The translations under genes were made by a program, and so were the position numbers. The notes under the pieces are model-generated. The model did no database searches. It saw only the letters and a program-made list of their open reading frames with translations, and was not told where the DNA came from. From Paracyclopina nana (taxonomy: Eukaryota > Arthropoda > Copepoda > Cyclopoida > Cyclopettidae), in the NCBI GenBank assembly GCA_019096065.1, contig JAGUCH010000008.1:3911001-3975000 (forward strand): a stretch of DNA of 64,000 nucleotides, given 5' to 3'. Below, in pieces: positions 22,424-32,762 of the stretch (position 1 is its first letter; every line of letters begins with the position of its first letter).

Positions 22424-25400
22424 ATGGTCGAAGAGGGAAATCAACCGTTTTTCTGCGACCTTTGCGACTTTTCTTTTGCCAGCGAAGATGCAAAGTTGGA
22501 GCACACCAGTGAATTCCACCAAGCCAAGGCGATGAATAAGCCGCAAATTCAGTGCAAAAGCTGCCACTTGAAGTTGGACAGCCTGTCCGAGGTCAAATGC
22601 CACGAGGAGGTTTGCCCTTGCAAGTGTCAGAGTTGTGGCCAAATTTGCAGCTCTCTCCAAGAAGTTGAAGCTCACGCCAAAAACTGCCTAACATCACCCA
22701 CTTCATTGATCACAGACACCTCTCTCGCCTTGTCAGAAGACAATCCGGACCTAAGCATCTCTGACGAGGCCGTAGAGGGAGCCAGTGAGGTGATCATTGA
22801 GGAGAGCTTCTCCCTGGAGCTCTCTGATGACAATGAGGGAGAAGACCCTTTGAAAGCTCCCACTGCTGAGCCTTCAGCCAAGCGTTTCAGGCACTCCTAC
22901 AAATGTGATCAATGTGATTACTCCGCCAAACTTGTGACCAGCTTCCAAAGCCACATGATTGCTGAGCATGATGTCCAACCAGGAGATGTCAAGCTGCCCT
23001 GTGAGTTTTGCCCCTCCAAGTTTGCCAGCTACAAGCAAATCAGCAAGCATAAGAGCCGAGCTCATTTCGATCTCATGGGAGACTTTTGTCACGTTTTTGA
23101 GTGTGATCAATGTGGCTTCAAGACCGGAGATAGAGAGTACTTTCAACGGCACATGTACAACAATTGTGAAAGTGTGGCCAGCCTCAAGCCGACACGTCAT
23201 GTATTTGCATGGAAGTGCCAGTTTTGCTCCATCCTCTTCGGAGATGCGCAAAAGCTGGAAAGACATATTGACTCTTGTCACGAGGGGAAGACTCAGGATA
23301 AATTTCATTGTGTCATCTGCTCACAAGTCCTGCTTTCCTTTGGGGCGATGGAAAAACATTTGGCCACCGCCCACCAGGAAGCCTACAAATGCAAAATGTG
23401 CGACTTCTATGCTCCTGTCAGAGGTGACTTGCTCAACCACATCAGAGAAATGCACAAAACTCCTCCGCCAAAGACTGCCAAAGGCTCGTGCAGCCTTTGC
23501 AACGCACTGCTGGGCTCTTATCAGGAGCAAAGAGTTCATGACCAGCAGTGCCATTTCAAGAGCAAAGCTGACGTTCCGATTTACAAGTGCAACGGATGTG
23601 ATTTTGAAACAGGACACGAGCCCACGTTTGGGAATCATGCCCAAGTCTGCAACTCGAGCTCACCGCTGTATTTTTGTGGGGAGTGCGACCAAATGTTTGT
23701 GGATTTGCCTTCCCTAACGAATCACAGCGAGACAGTGCATGCCAAGCCGAATAATAGTGAGTTGCCTGAGAAATGCACCCACTGCAATTGGAGGCCCAGA
23801 ACGCATTCCTCTGGTGGCATGATGATGCATTTAAGAAGGTATCACTTCTCCAAATCGACAAAGTGGAAAGTCTACGCTTGCACATCTTGCAATTTCAAAG
23901 GAACTGAGCTCTTCTACTTCAAAGAACATGTGGCCATGTGCAAAGGTGTAAACTTGGTGCAATGCAGTTTTTGTGACAAGCAATTTAATGGCTTAAGTTT
24001 CGTGCCTGCGCACATGAGGAGTTGTCATCCGACTGAGGAGTTTATTGAGGAATCCGAAGAAGTGCCACAAGTGAGTGAGGAGAGTTCCAAGAATGACTCG
24101 ATCGATGAAATGCTGCCCGTTATTGTTAGCAGCGCTTCTGAAGTGATAGTAAAAGAGGAGCCGATGGACTCGGACAAAAATGAAGATTGCGGCCTGAAAA
24201 TCGCAAGCGTGGAATCGCAGCCTAAAACCAGGCAAATGAGGCTGCCCCAAGATGAGTTTTTGGGCGATGACATGAGCGACGATGTTGGTGAAAAAACTGG
24301 CCCAAGCCAAGAGTTGCAGTGCAAATTTTGTGACTCAGTTTTCACTAATGTCAGAACTGAATACACTCACAACCGAAGATTCCACATTGACCAGTTTCCC
24401 CAATGGCAGTCTTTCAAGTGCAGAAAGTGTGATTACATCACTGGTTGCAAGATGTACTTTGCTAACCATGTCAAAAACTGCAATGGAGGCGAAAGTGACT
24501 CTAGAAAAAGTAAGGCATTGCAAAGTAGCAGCGGTACTGCTACTAAAGTTGAAGAAGCCAGTTCAGTGCCAAAAGAGAAAAAGGCGTTTCATTGCCAATT
24601 TTGCCCTGTTGAGTTCAATAGCCGCGACTCTCTGCGAACCCACAATCAAAGGTTTCATATTGAGCATTTTCCCGAATGGGATTTGTACGAGTGTGCCCAG
24701 TGCGACTACAAGACTGGCAGTCATCACTACTTTGAACTGCATATCAATAAGTGCAATGGAAGAAAGAGCACCGAAGAACGACGCAAAAGCTTGGATTTGC
24801 CAAAGGAGGACCATCATCAAGAAGCAACCCTCAAAGCTCCCAATTTAGAAGAACAAGAGCAGAATTTCCCCTGCGTTTTCTGCCCCAAAGTGTTCTTCAA
24901 AAGTGACTCCCTATCAATGCACAACAAAAGGTTTCACATTGAGGAATTCCCCGACTGGCGTTCATACAAGTGCAAACTGTGTGGATACCAAACTGGCTGC
25001 AAACTTTACTTGAGCAAACATACCTTTAGCTGCCTTAGAAGCAAGAGAAACAGAGGAAAGCGGCGAAAAACCTCGGCTCAAGCCAAGTCTCCCAATCATC
25101 AAAGTGAACCATCTGATGATTTGGCCGAGAGCAGCTCTAGGTTCCCTTGCAAGTTTTGCTCCAAGGTGTTCAACAGATTGAATTCTCGCATCAATCATAA
25201 TCGAAGGCTTCATGCCGACAAATTTCCAAACTGGACATCATTCAAGTGTGAAAAGTGTGGCTACTTGACAGCCAGCAAGTCTTACTTCTCGTCGCATCTC
25301 AAAGTCTGTGTGGGAAGTGCAGAAAGCATCAAATCCCTAGAAAACATAGACTTTCGAAAAGTCAAAGGACTTCCGCAATATTCAGCTGGAATTAAGCAGG

Positions 25401-27328
25401 AGCCCGAACCCCCCGAATCTGATTACGAAGAGGAGGGAAACGAAAAATTTTCCGAGGAGGAGGCTTCTGTCAAGGGTGAGGATGACAAGTTTTCCGAAGA
25501 GCCTTCTGAGCAAAGTGATGCAGAGAGATTCTCAGAGGAACCTTCTGACGAGGGCATTCAGAAATTCTCCGAGGAAGAAGACGACAAACCTCCGCACAAA
25601 ATCAAAGCTGTGAAAGACAAGCCAGTGATTGTGGGTGATGCCAAAAGGTTTCAGTGCAAATACTGCGAAAAGGCATATGACCGAAAGATGTCGCTGCACA
25701 GCCACATGGTGCGTTTTCACGTCGAAAAAACAAAATGCGCGAACGTGTTCGAGTGCAAGGCTTGCGGCTACAAAACTGGCTCACTCGAATACTTTGTTTT
25801 GCATCAGGGCAAATGTGGGGACAAAGAAGCCGAGCACATCGGGACAGAGTGTAAGCTTTGTAAGATCAACTTTTCCTCAGAAAAAGTCCATCGAATGCAT
25901 TTAGTGAAATGCCATTACGATCAAATTTCCTCGCAACAAGCCCCGAAAGCTGCCAAAGTTCACACCTGCCAAAAATGCCCGTTCAAGTCGTCCTCTTTGT
26001 TGCAACTGAAGATGCACAAAAAGTTGAAATGCTCAAGGAAGGCGAAGCAGTCCACGGTGATTTCGCGGAGAAAAAAGCGCAGAAATCCAGGCTTAAAGTA
26101 CAAGTGCGACCACTGTCCAAGCGCTTATGGTTCATACAACGCTCTTGATTGCCATAATCGAAGGCACCACGTGGACAAGTATCCCCACATGACTGTGTAT
26201 GCTTGCTCCAAATGTGACTACAAGACTGGAGCTACAGACTACTTTGCTAGGCACGTTGACAGCTGCCAAGCGGAGGAAAAAGTGTATGAAGCAACTTTGG
26301 TATCTCGGTCCGAGGTTGAGCTTGACCAAAAAATGGACTCTCCTGCAATAAAGGTGGAAGATACTAGCACAAGTGAGGAAGACTCCAGTGCTCCTTTTTC
26401 AGTGGTGATCAAGCGAGAAATCGTCGAGGAGAAAGTGGAGCCAGTGAAGAAAAAGCCTTCTCCGAAAAAGAAGCATATAAGCGACGGAGCGCAATTCAAG
26501 TGCAAATACTGCGCGAATCCTTACACAACGAGCGAATTTCTCGAGACTCACATTTTGAGGTCGCATTACGACATGTTGTCCGAGGATCAGGTGCTGACTT
26601 GCATTCTCTGCAAAACGTACAAGACCGGCTGCAAAGTTTACTTCAAAAGCCACCAGGAGAAATGTGCTCGTGATTTTGGGGGAGGGCAGCTTTCTAAAAG
26701 TGGCCCCTCTTCCACGTCAAGATCAGTTGACAAGGTAACCCAAGATGGCGGCATGTCATCTGCCAATGCTGACTTTGTCGTTGACATCTCTGACGACGAG
26801 GACGTAGATGCCGAAAGCTGCGAAACGAAGTGTTCATTTTGCAAGGCAACTTTTGCGAGTAGCTTGTCTCTGTTGCGCCACAAAGAACGCACGCACTACG
26901 ATGAGATTCCTGATATGACGATTTACAAGTGCAAAAACTGCGCTTTCAAAACGGGCTCGTCCCAAGACATCAAGTGCCATTTGGAGGAATGTGGGGAAGC
27001 TGAAGTGGACCTTACTGATGCTCCCACGAAGGCTGTGAAAAGGAGGAAAAGTCGGCTGCTTTTTTCGCATAAGAAGAGAAGGTCATCTTCGAGCTGTTGG
27101 GCGAAAAAGACGCTGAAATGCGAGCACTGTGCCACTTCTTTTACGTCCCAGTCCAACAAGAGGACTCATATGAAACGATTTCATTACGATCTCATGGATG
27201 ACGTGGAAGTGATCAGCTGCCCGAATTGCGATTACAAAACAGGCGACCCAAGATATTTGCGCAGTCATCAAGAGACTTGCCAACCAGACTCTTCATCTGT
27301 CATTGTTCCGAAACTCTTCAAAAAATAA
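22424..27328 (+). CDS. Intronless 1634-aa multi-zinc-finger protein
   Basis: One uninterrupted frame from ATG at 22424 (context GAAAATGG) to TAA at 27326-27328. I count about 35 Cys2His2-type fingers. Fifteen lie in residues 1-555, several ending His-x3-Cys instead of His-His. After an acidic linker, ten two-finger modules start near residues 631, 722, 816, 907, 1076, 1142, 1225, 1358, 1468 and 1564. In most modules a C2H2 finger is joined by a short linker (HIDQFPQW type) to a C2HC finger, typically with a CxYxTG core. Linkers are acidic and carry Psi-K-x-E sumoylation-type sites: VKEE (about 576), IKQE (990), VKGE (1016), IKVE (1309), IKRE (1328). Residues about 1005-1052 hold four FSEE repeats. 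A nuclear nucleic-acid-binding or chromatin role is inferred. The canonical TGEKP linkers of KRAB-type proteins are absent. No orthologue is named. Confidence 0.93.
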   Translation: MVEEGNQPFFCDLCDFSFASEDAKLEHTSEFHQAKAMNKPQIQCKSCHLKLDSLSEVKCHEEVCPCKCQSCGQICSSLQEVEAHAKNCLTSPTSLITDTSLALSEDNPDLSISDEAVEGASEVIIEESFSLELSDDNEGEDPLKAPTAEPSAKRFRHSYKCDQCDYSAKLVTSFQSHMIAEHDVQPGDVKLPCEFCPSKFASYKQISKHKSRAHFDLMGDFCHVFECDQCGFKTGDREYFQRHMYNNCESVASLKPTRHVFAWKCQFCSILFGDAQKLERHIDSCHEGKTQDKFHCVICSQVLLSFGAMEKHLATAHQEAYKCKMCDFYAPVRGDLLNHIREMHKTPPPKTAKGSCSLCNALLGSYQEQRVHDQQCHFKSKADVPIYKCNGCDFETGHEPTFGNHAQVCNSSSPLYFCGECDQMFVDLPSLTNHSETVHAKPNNSELPEKCTHCNWRPRTHSSGGMMMHLRRYHFSKSTKWKVYACTSCNFKGTELFYFKEHVAMCKGVNLVQCSFCDKQFNGLSFVPAHMRSCHPTEEFIEESEEVPQVSEESSKNDSIDEMLPVIVSSASEVIVKEEPMDSDKNEDCGLKIASVESQPKTRQMRLPQDEFLGDDMSDDVGEKTGPSQELQCKFCDSVFTNVRTEYTHNRRFHIDQFPQWQSFKCRKCDYITGCKMYFANHVKNCNGGESDSRKSKALQSSSGTATKVEEASSVPKEKKAFHCQFCPVEFNSRDSLRTHNQRFHIEHFPEWDLYECAQCDYKTGSHHYFELHINKCNGRKSTEERRKSLDLPKEDHHQEATLKAPNLEEQEQNFPCVFCPKVFFKSDSLSMHNKRFHIEEFPDWRSYKCKLCGYQTGCKLYLSKHTFSCLRSKRNRGKRRKTSAQAKSPNHQSEPSDDLAESSSRFPCKFCSKVFNRLNSRINHNRRLHADKFPNWTSFKCEKCGYLTASKSYFSSHLKVCVGSAESIKSLENIDFRKVKGLPQYSAGIKQEPEPPESDYEEEGNEKFSEEEASVKGEDDKFSEEPSEQSDAERFSEEPSDEGIQKFSEEEDDKPPHKIKAVKDKPVIVGDAKRFQCKYCEKAYDRKMSLHSHMVRFHVEKTKCANVFECKACGYKTGSLEYFVLHQGKCGDKEAEHIGTECKLCKINFSSEKVHRMHLVKCHYDQISSQQAPKAAKVHTCQKCPFKSSSLLQLKMHKKLKCSRKAKQSTVISRRKKRRNPGLKYKCDHCPSAYGSYNALDCHNRRHHVDKYPHMTVYACSKCDYKTGATDYFARHVDSCQAEEKVYEATLVSRSEVELDQKMDSPAIKVEDTSTSEEDSSAPFSVVIKREIVEEKVEPVKKKPSPKKKHISDGAQFKCKYCANPYTTSEFLETHILRSHYDMLSEDQVLTCILCKTYKTGCKVYFKSHQEKCARDFGGGQLSKSGPSSTSRSVDKVTQDGGMSSANADFVVDISDDEDVDAESCETKCSFCKATFASSLSLLRHKERTHYDEIPDMTIYKCKNCAFKTGSSQDIKCHLEECGEAEVDLTDAPTKAVKRRKSRLLFSHKKRRSSSSCWAKKTLKCEHCATSFTSQSNKRTHMKRFHYDLMDDVEVISCPNCDYKTGDPRYLRSHQETCQPDSSSVIVPKLFKK

Positions 27329-28277
27329 GGAGAGGATAATAGAGCATTACGTTCATTACTATCCCTTTGTGTTTTGACCGTGAAACCTCGTACTCGGATT
27401 AGTTGTGCATCATTAGCAATGTGAAAGCCGAATTTCGTCTCAGTCAATCAGAGCTCCATTTTCGTGCCAAAATTAGGCTCGGTCGTCAAAACGTGGCAGC
27501 ATGGACACTTGTCGGCGCACCCAAAAATTTGCGAGCACATAACATGGATATTGGCTCCATTCAATCAAATATTTGAGCTTCAGTATTCCCACCTGAATTA
27601 TTAATTGGAGGATGCAGAAAATGATGCTAATCAGGACAAGTGTGCTTGATATAAAAAAGTATGTCGATGTCACGTGCGAGTCTTTTTAGCGAAATTTTAC
27701 ACGCTCTCATTTCCCATGGGATGCAATGCTGTCATGTCACCAAGCGTTGACGCAAAAAACCTGCAGACATATTTATAGGTATGGGAAAATGTTATTTGAT
27801 CTCGCGGCTGTTGTCCCGTATTTTATGTAGCAGCTAGGTAGCAAAATCTTTTCAAATCGAATTTGATGCAACAGAAAAGTACATGGTATATGCAAAGGAT
27901 ATTATTGCCAAATTTAATCCTCAGTTCATTGAACATCAAAGGGGATTTTTTGCTCCTACCTTTACACATGCATGGGTGTATATGCTCATGAGGATATTTT
28001 TGAAAGGAGGAGGGAACAAAAAAATAGTTGCTCCAAATTCCTTTGGCATTTGCATAATGAGGTTTGCTTATTGCCATGCCATCTCCATAAAAGAGAAGCA
28101 GTAACTGTTGATCTCCTTTTTGCGTACTAAACCTGCACGTGGCATCATCGTTCCACAATCTTCTGTTGGGCCATAAAGAGACCAGGATTGAAATTCTACA
28201 TGCAAATGTCATAAGACATGTCTTTATTCTCTCCCTTGTCGTCGGCTAATCTCGTGATGATTTTTAGCTCTGTGCAG

Positions 28278-28305
28278 CCCTCGTAAACGTCTTCAGTTAC
28301 GAGGG
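28278..28305. other. Perfect hairpin, 9-bp GC-rich stem
   Basis: CCCTCGTAA (28278-28286) and TTACGAGGG (28297-28305) are perfect reverse complements around a 10-base loop. It is not the histone 3' stem-loop sequence and no gene end is adjacent. Confidence 0.6.
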
Positions 28306-31300
28306 TTTTGATGGTTGAAGTAGCTTTTGCAAAAGGAAATTAAAGGGGTTTTATAATTTTGAAAGATGTGATCGTAAGGCTCCCCGTGGATCTTTTTACG
28401 AACGGAGAATTTCATTTTAGTGTCTGATCTTGTGTGTCGTCATAAAGCCGGCATACTTTTTATAACCAGCAGTAAAAAATGCCAATTGGCACAGAAGTTG
28501 TACAGAGCTACCAAAAAGCAAAAAAAAAAAATTGCTTTCCTCTTTGTTTGCGCTTTTACTCCCAATTTCAACTGAGTGTGTGGGCAATTAACCCGACTCA
28601 TTTGTTATTTTGTCAGATAAAAAACCATCCTCGCCCTCCTCTGCTGGTTTTAAATGCGAAGGAGATTAATTAGTGTTGGCTGCTGCGCTACTATCTATTC
28701 GGATTGTCTGGGTAAATGAGCCAAATGAACTCCGGATTTGTTTCCCACAAGCCAGCTCGCGTGGATGGAGTCCCTTGCGAATAAATTCCCCTGGTCCTCG
28801 GTCATCCGTCAATCCATCAGTGGCAGACATCTGATATCACGACTCAGATGAAATGTTGATACACAGTGACAAATATGACTAATCCAGTCCGTGGCATAGG
28901 GAAATAGCCAATTATTTACACAAAGGGTTCTCGTGTGGAAATGCAGTAAGTATATCTACAGGATCTTTTTGAGGTGGTATTTCTGGCTGAGCCTGTGACC
29001 TCCCGCTGCTCCTCCTCGTGGCGAATTTCTTCGGATTATTTGACATTTTCGTCGAGATGTCGTGGAGCTGATATTGGGCCAGATCTAACTTGATAGCTCG
29101 TAATCACCCCTTGCTGGCGATCTTGTCAAAATGTTTTGCTACTCCCACTTAAAAACAACAAAAGGGGAAACATCGAACTGAAAATGGGGCTCAAGGGGGC
29201 CGTTATTGACCAGACGCGAATATTGCCATTTCGGATGAAAAATTGCAATGTAACTTTGATCACCGATCCGCCCATTTTTCATTTTGAACTTGAACCATAA
29301 AAAGGGGGCATAAAAGTTGTAGTACTTTACGTGTGCAATAATAAATGGGGTTGAAATAATTCTGCCGAAAAATCTCGTTAACTGCACTCAGCATGGATGA
29401 GGAGTTTCCAATCAGGGCTGCTCATAAATATTCAATATTTGGTCATTGTTGAGCATTGCGAGAGCCGATTACTACTACTACAGCTACTTTTTTATTGAAA
29501 TCATGATCTGTTCGTCCCATCATCGCACAACATGGGCAGGTGGACAAATATATTGTCATCTAAACCCTATTCAAAACACGTGTTTTGCCCTCCAAATCTT
29601 ACACGCCACACATCATGATGAACACAATTTTTTCAGCTCAGAGGCTTCAGGAAAAAGAAGAATTCTACCATTATAAGCTGCACTTACAGCCATAAATTGT
29701 AGCAATGCTGTCACAATCACTCATTACACTGAAGTAAGGTTTAACAAGCTGACCATCTGCTAGAGTGGAATCATTTGTAGGTTATGATGAGCAGCACATC
29801 TCGTCAAGTTTGGTTTTTGGCGTTGACCAACAACAATTATTGCTATCCCCGCCCCCCTACTGATTTCCAGCCATTCTGGTGACCTTTTGGCGTGAAAACT
29901 TTATTTGGCTGTTGGGTTTTATGTGCTTTACATAATAAGTAAGAGCTACTGTGCAAACTTTGCTGCTTTTACTACCCAAGGACTTTACGACCGTACTGTT
30001 ACAGTAGAAAGCTGTGATGCTTTTAAATTCGCAAAAATGCCCCCCACTCCACTACTAGCAGATTAATGCACATTTCATGTCCCGTGTCGGTATAAAGTAA
30101 GATACTTTTACTTTTGCAGCTTTCCAAATTTGGCTCATTTTGAGCTGAGGCTGCAGATTTTTCGCGCACGAACAAAAGCAGCTTTTGAATCCCCAGAGGG
30201 AAAAGCGTACAATTAAAGAGCCCCAGCCAGGCTATAAATGACAGTTTTAATTACCAATAAACGTCTGCATAAACCTGTCGCCCCCTTATTATGAAAATAG
30301 CATACAGCTGATGCACTCTATGCTGTTCTTCATACTATATGGTAAATCTCCATATGTGGGGGTAAAAAATAAAGGGTTCACGTTATTGGGGCTGACATGC
30401 AGGACATTGCTGAAAAATGAAACAACTGGGAAGGAGATCATGTTTTCAGTCCATTGTCAAAGCCACATGGACTGTGATTGGAGATAAGGTTCATTTTTCA
30501 AAACTTTGATCATCTCCTTTTCAAATCTGTGATTAATAGTGAATCCAGTTCACTTTGTATCCAAACGCGCGTGTCCCCCCCCAAAAGGGGTGTACTTTGT
30601 TTATATCCCGACCCATTTTATTATCAGATGATCCACGCCTGCTCCTAATTCATCTGGTATGCAAATTGAGTGGGGTGAAAGCTATGCCACATAGTAGTAC
30701 AACTGCATGCTTCCAGGGCTTCAAATTAAGAATAAGAGGCTATCGCGTGAAGCAAATCTACAAACAGATGCCGCAACACGCGTTTTCAATTGTCATACTA
30801 GCATCCCCTTTTAAGGAGAATCAGGTGTCATCTAATTTGCATAAATCTTGATGAGCAGTGAAATTAGAACTAATTTGCAGATGGTGCAGTGACATACTTC
30901 GTCACACAAAATTAACCGGCTACTTTTGAGCTGCATCTGCTCTCCGTGCAGCCCACTTACCTGATCAATATTGGAGGTAAATAATGATGGTCACAGGAAC
31001 CTTGCAGGTGCTTGCAGATGATGATGATCTTGGCCAAGATAAAAGGTCAGGCTGTTGACTTCGACTTACTGCTGCGTGGCAAGCAATTTTCGCCCTATGC
31101 TACTATATACTATGTATGTGCTAGTGGAGGAAGCTAATGACTCGGCGACGATCTAATTTTGACAAATAATGCTGGCCAACATTATTTTTCTGGGGAAATT
31201 GACTTCTACGACCCTCCATTATCATTATCATTTGGATCATGGGAAACGACTTTGTTGAACGAGAAGCTGCTTTAAATCTCCTCCATTGGCTTTTTAAAGC

Positions 31301-32747
31301 CATCAGCACGCGTCAATGATTGCGAGAAATTCTTGGGACGTGCGCAGTTGTTGTTGGGTGTGTCATTTAGGAGTTCAGCCTTGTCAGTCAAGGAGCCGGG
31401 TGCATTGAGCAGGATTTTGACAAGATCGAGGGAGAAAGAATGAGTGATGAAGGTCCAGTTCAGTGGCAATGTCACAAAAGCACATGTGCTTTTCTTCACT
31501 CAAAAATTGTGGCTTGTCAGGTCATCAATAGGAGCTGAGTTTCACATTCCATAACAAAATGATGCGCAACAATGGACACATTTGAAAGCATGAACAGCCT
31601 GTTTTTGTCATACCGGGCTTTTTTCATTTAATGTGGTGGCAAATTAGCGGTGATGAGCCGCCCCTGGCCAATCATTAAACTTGTGCTCTACCCACTGTTT
31701 TAGTTTATTGGCCCTAATGTTGCTCTGGCATTACAAGTTTTGAAAATGGTGAGTGCGTGAACATGGCTCCTTTTAATCATCCTTAATTTGAGTCAAAGCA
31801 GCCCCATTTGGAGCAAATAAATGATTCACTGCTAGAAACTTCCTAACTTCGATCTCAGAGGGGCGGGCTCTTATCTTAATTGCTTTTGTTACTTTGAAGG
31901 AGGAAGAGAAGCACTTTGCAAAATCATCTAAACTAGCAAGGCAAAAACTAGATGTGTTCTTCTTCTCAAAAAAACCTAGGGACATTTGGTAAAGTTGACT
32001 AGCTGTGGTGCAAATAAGCTCTTGGAGGCTGTAAAAAAACTGGTTAAAATGGGACTTAGCAAAGTGGTGGTTGGCTGGTGCAGAAAAGGAGTAAAATTAG
32101 TGGCATTTTGCTGCTGCACCTCAATAAAGCACCTGGTTAACATTCAGAGCTTGTGCAACACATTTCGCGCGCTCGCTTCTCTTGGTGTTGGTCCTTTATA
32201 TGGCCAGTGATAAAGTTGAGTCTGTATCATGTGAAATTGGCGCCCATTTTATCACCCACTTGGTTCCCTTTAATTGCGCTTCTTTTACAGCTCTCCCAGG
32301 ACTTGGTGCCAGAGACATTCATTAGCCAAACAGTTCTTCTAATGTCAGTTTTCCTTTGTCATCATCATCTCCAAATGTTCATTTGTCACGCGAATCATTG
32401 TGGGTTTTTTTCCGCGGTAATATAATGCTAGTATTTTTGCTGAATGCTACAGCCTACCCAATGAAAGCTGTTCTATTTCTTGGGAAATTGGTCGATTTAT
32501 CATACAAGTTTGCCGCACCATTAAAACAATAATCGAATGGAAATGGACCGCATGTCTTGATGGCAGTAATAACTACCACAAGCAACTACTATAACCTTCC
32601 AATGCAATGTATGCTATATGCTAGCAAGCCAAAGGAAATGGCTCGTCTTTATCTTCTCGCGGCACTTTATCAAAAAAGGCGTCAAATTGCAGCAACATTT
32701 GCAGTAAGTAGCGAGAGTTGACTTACTGATTTTCAATTTCGGATCTG

Positions 32748-32762
32748 CAGCAGCAGCAGCAG
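32748..32762. repeat. (CAG)5 microsatellite
   Basis: Five perfect CAG units in non-coding DNA. Short CAG/CTG runs recur in the window (for example near 18228 and 43363). Confidence 0.85.
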
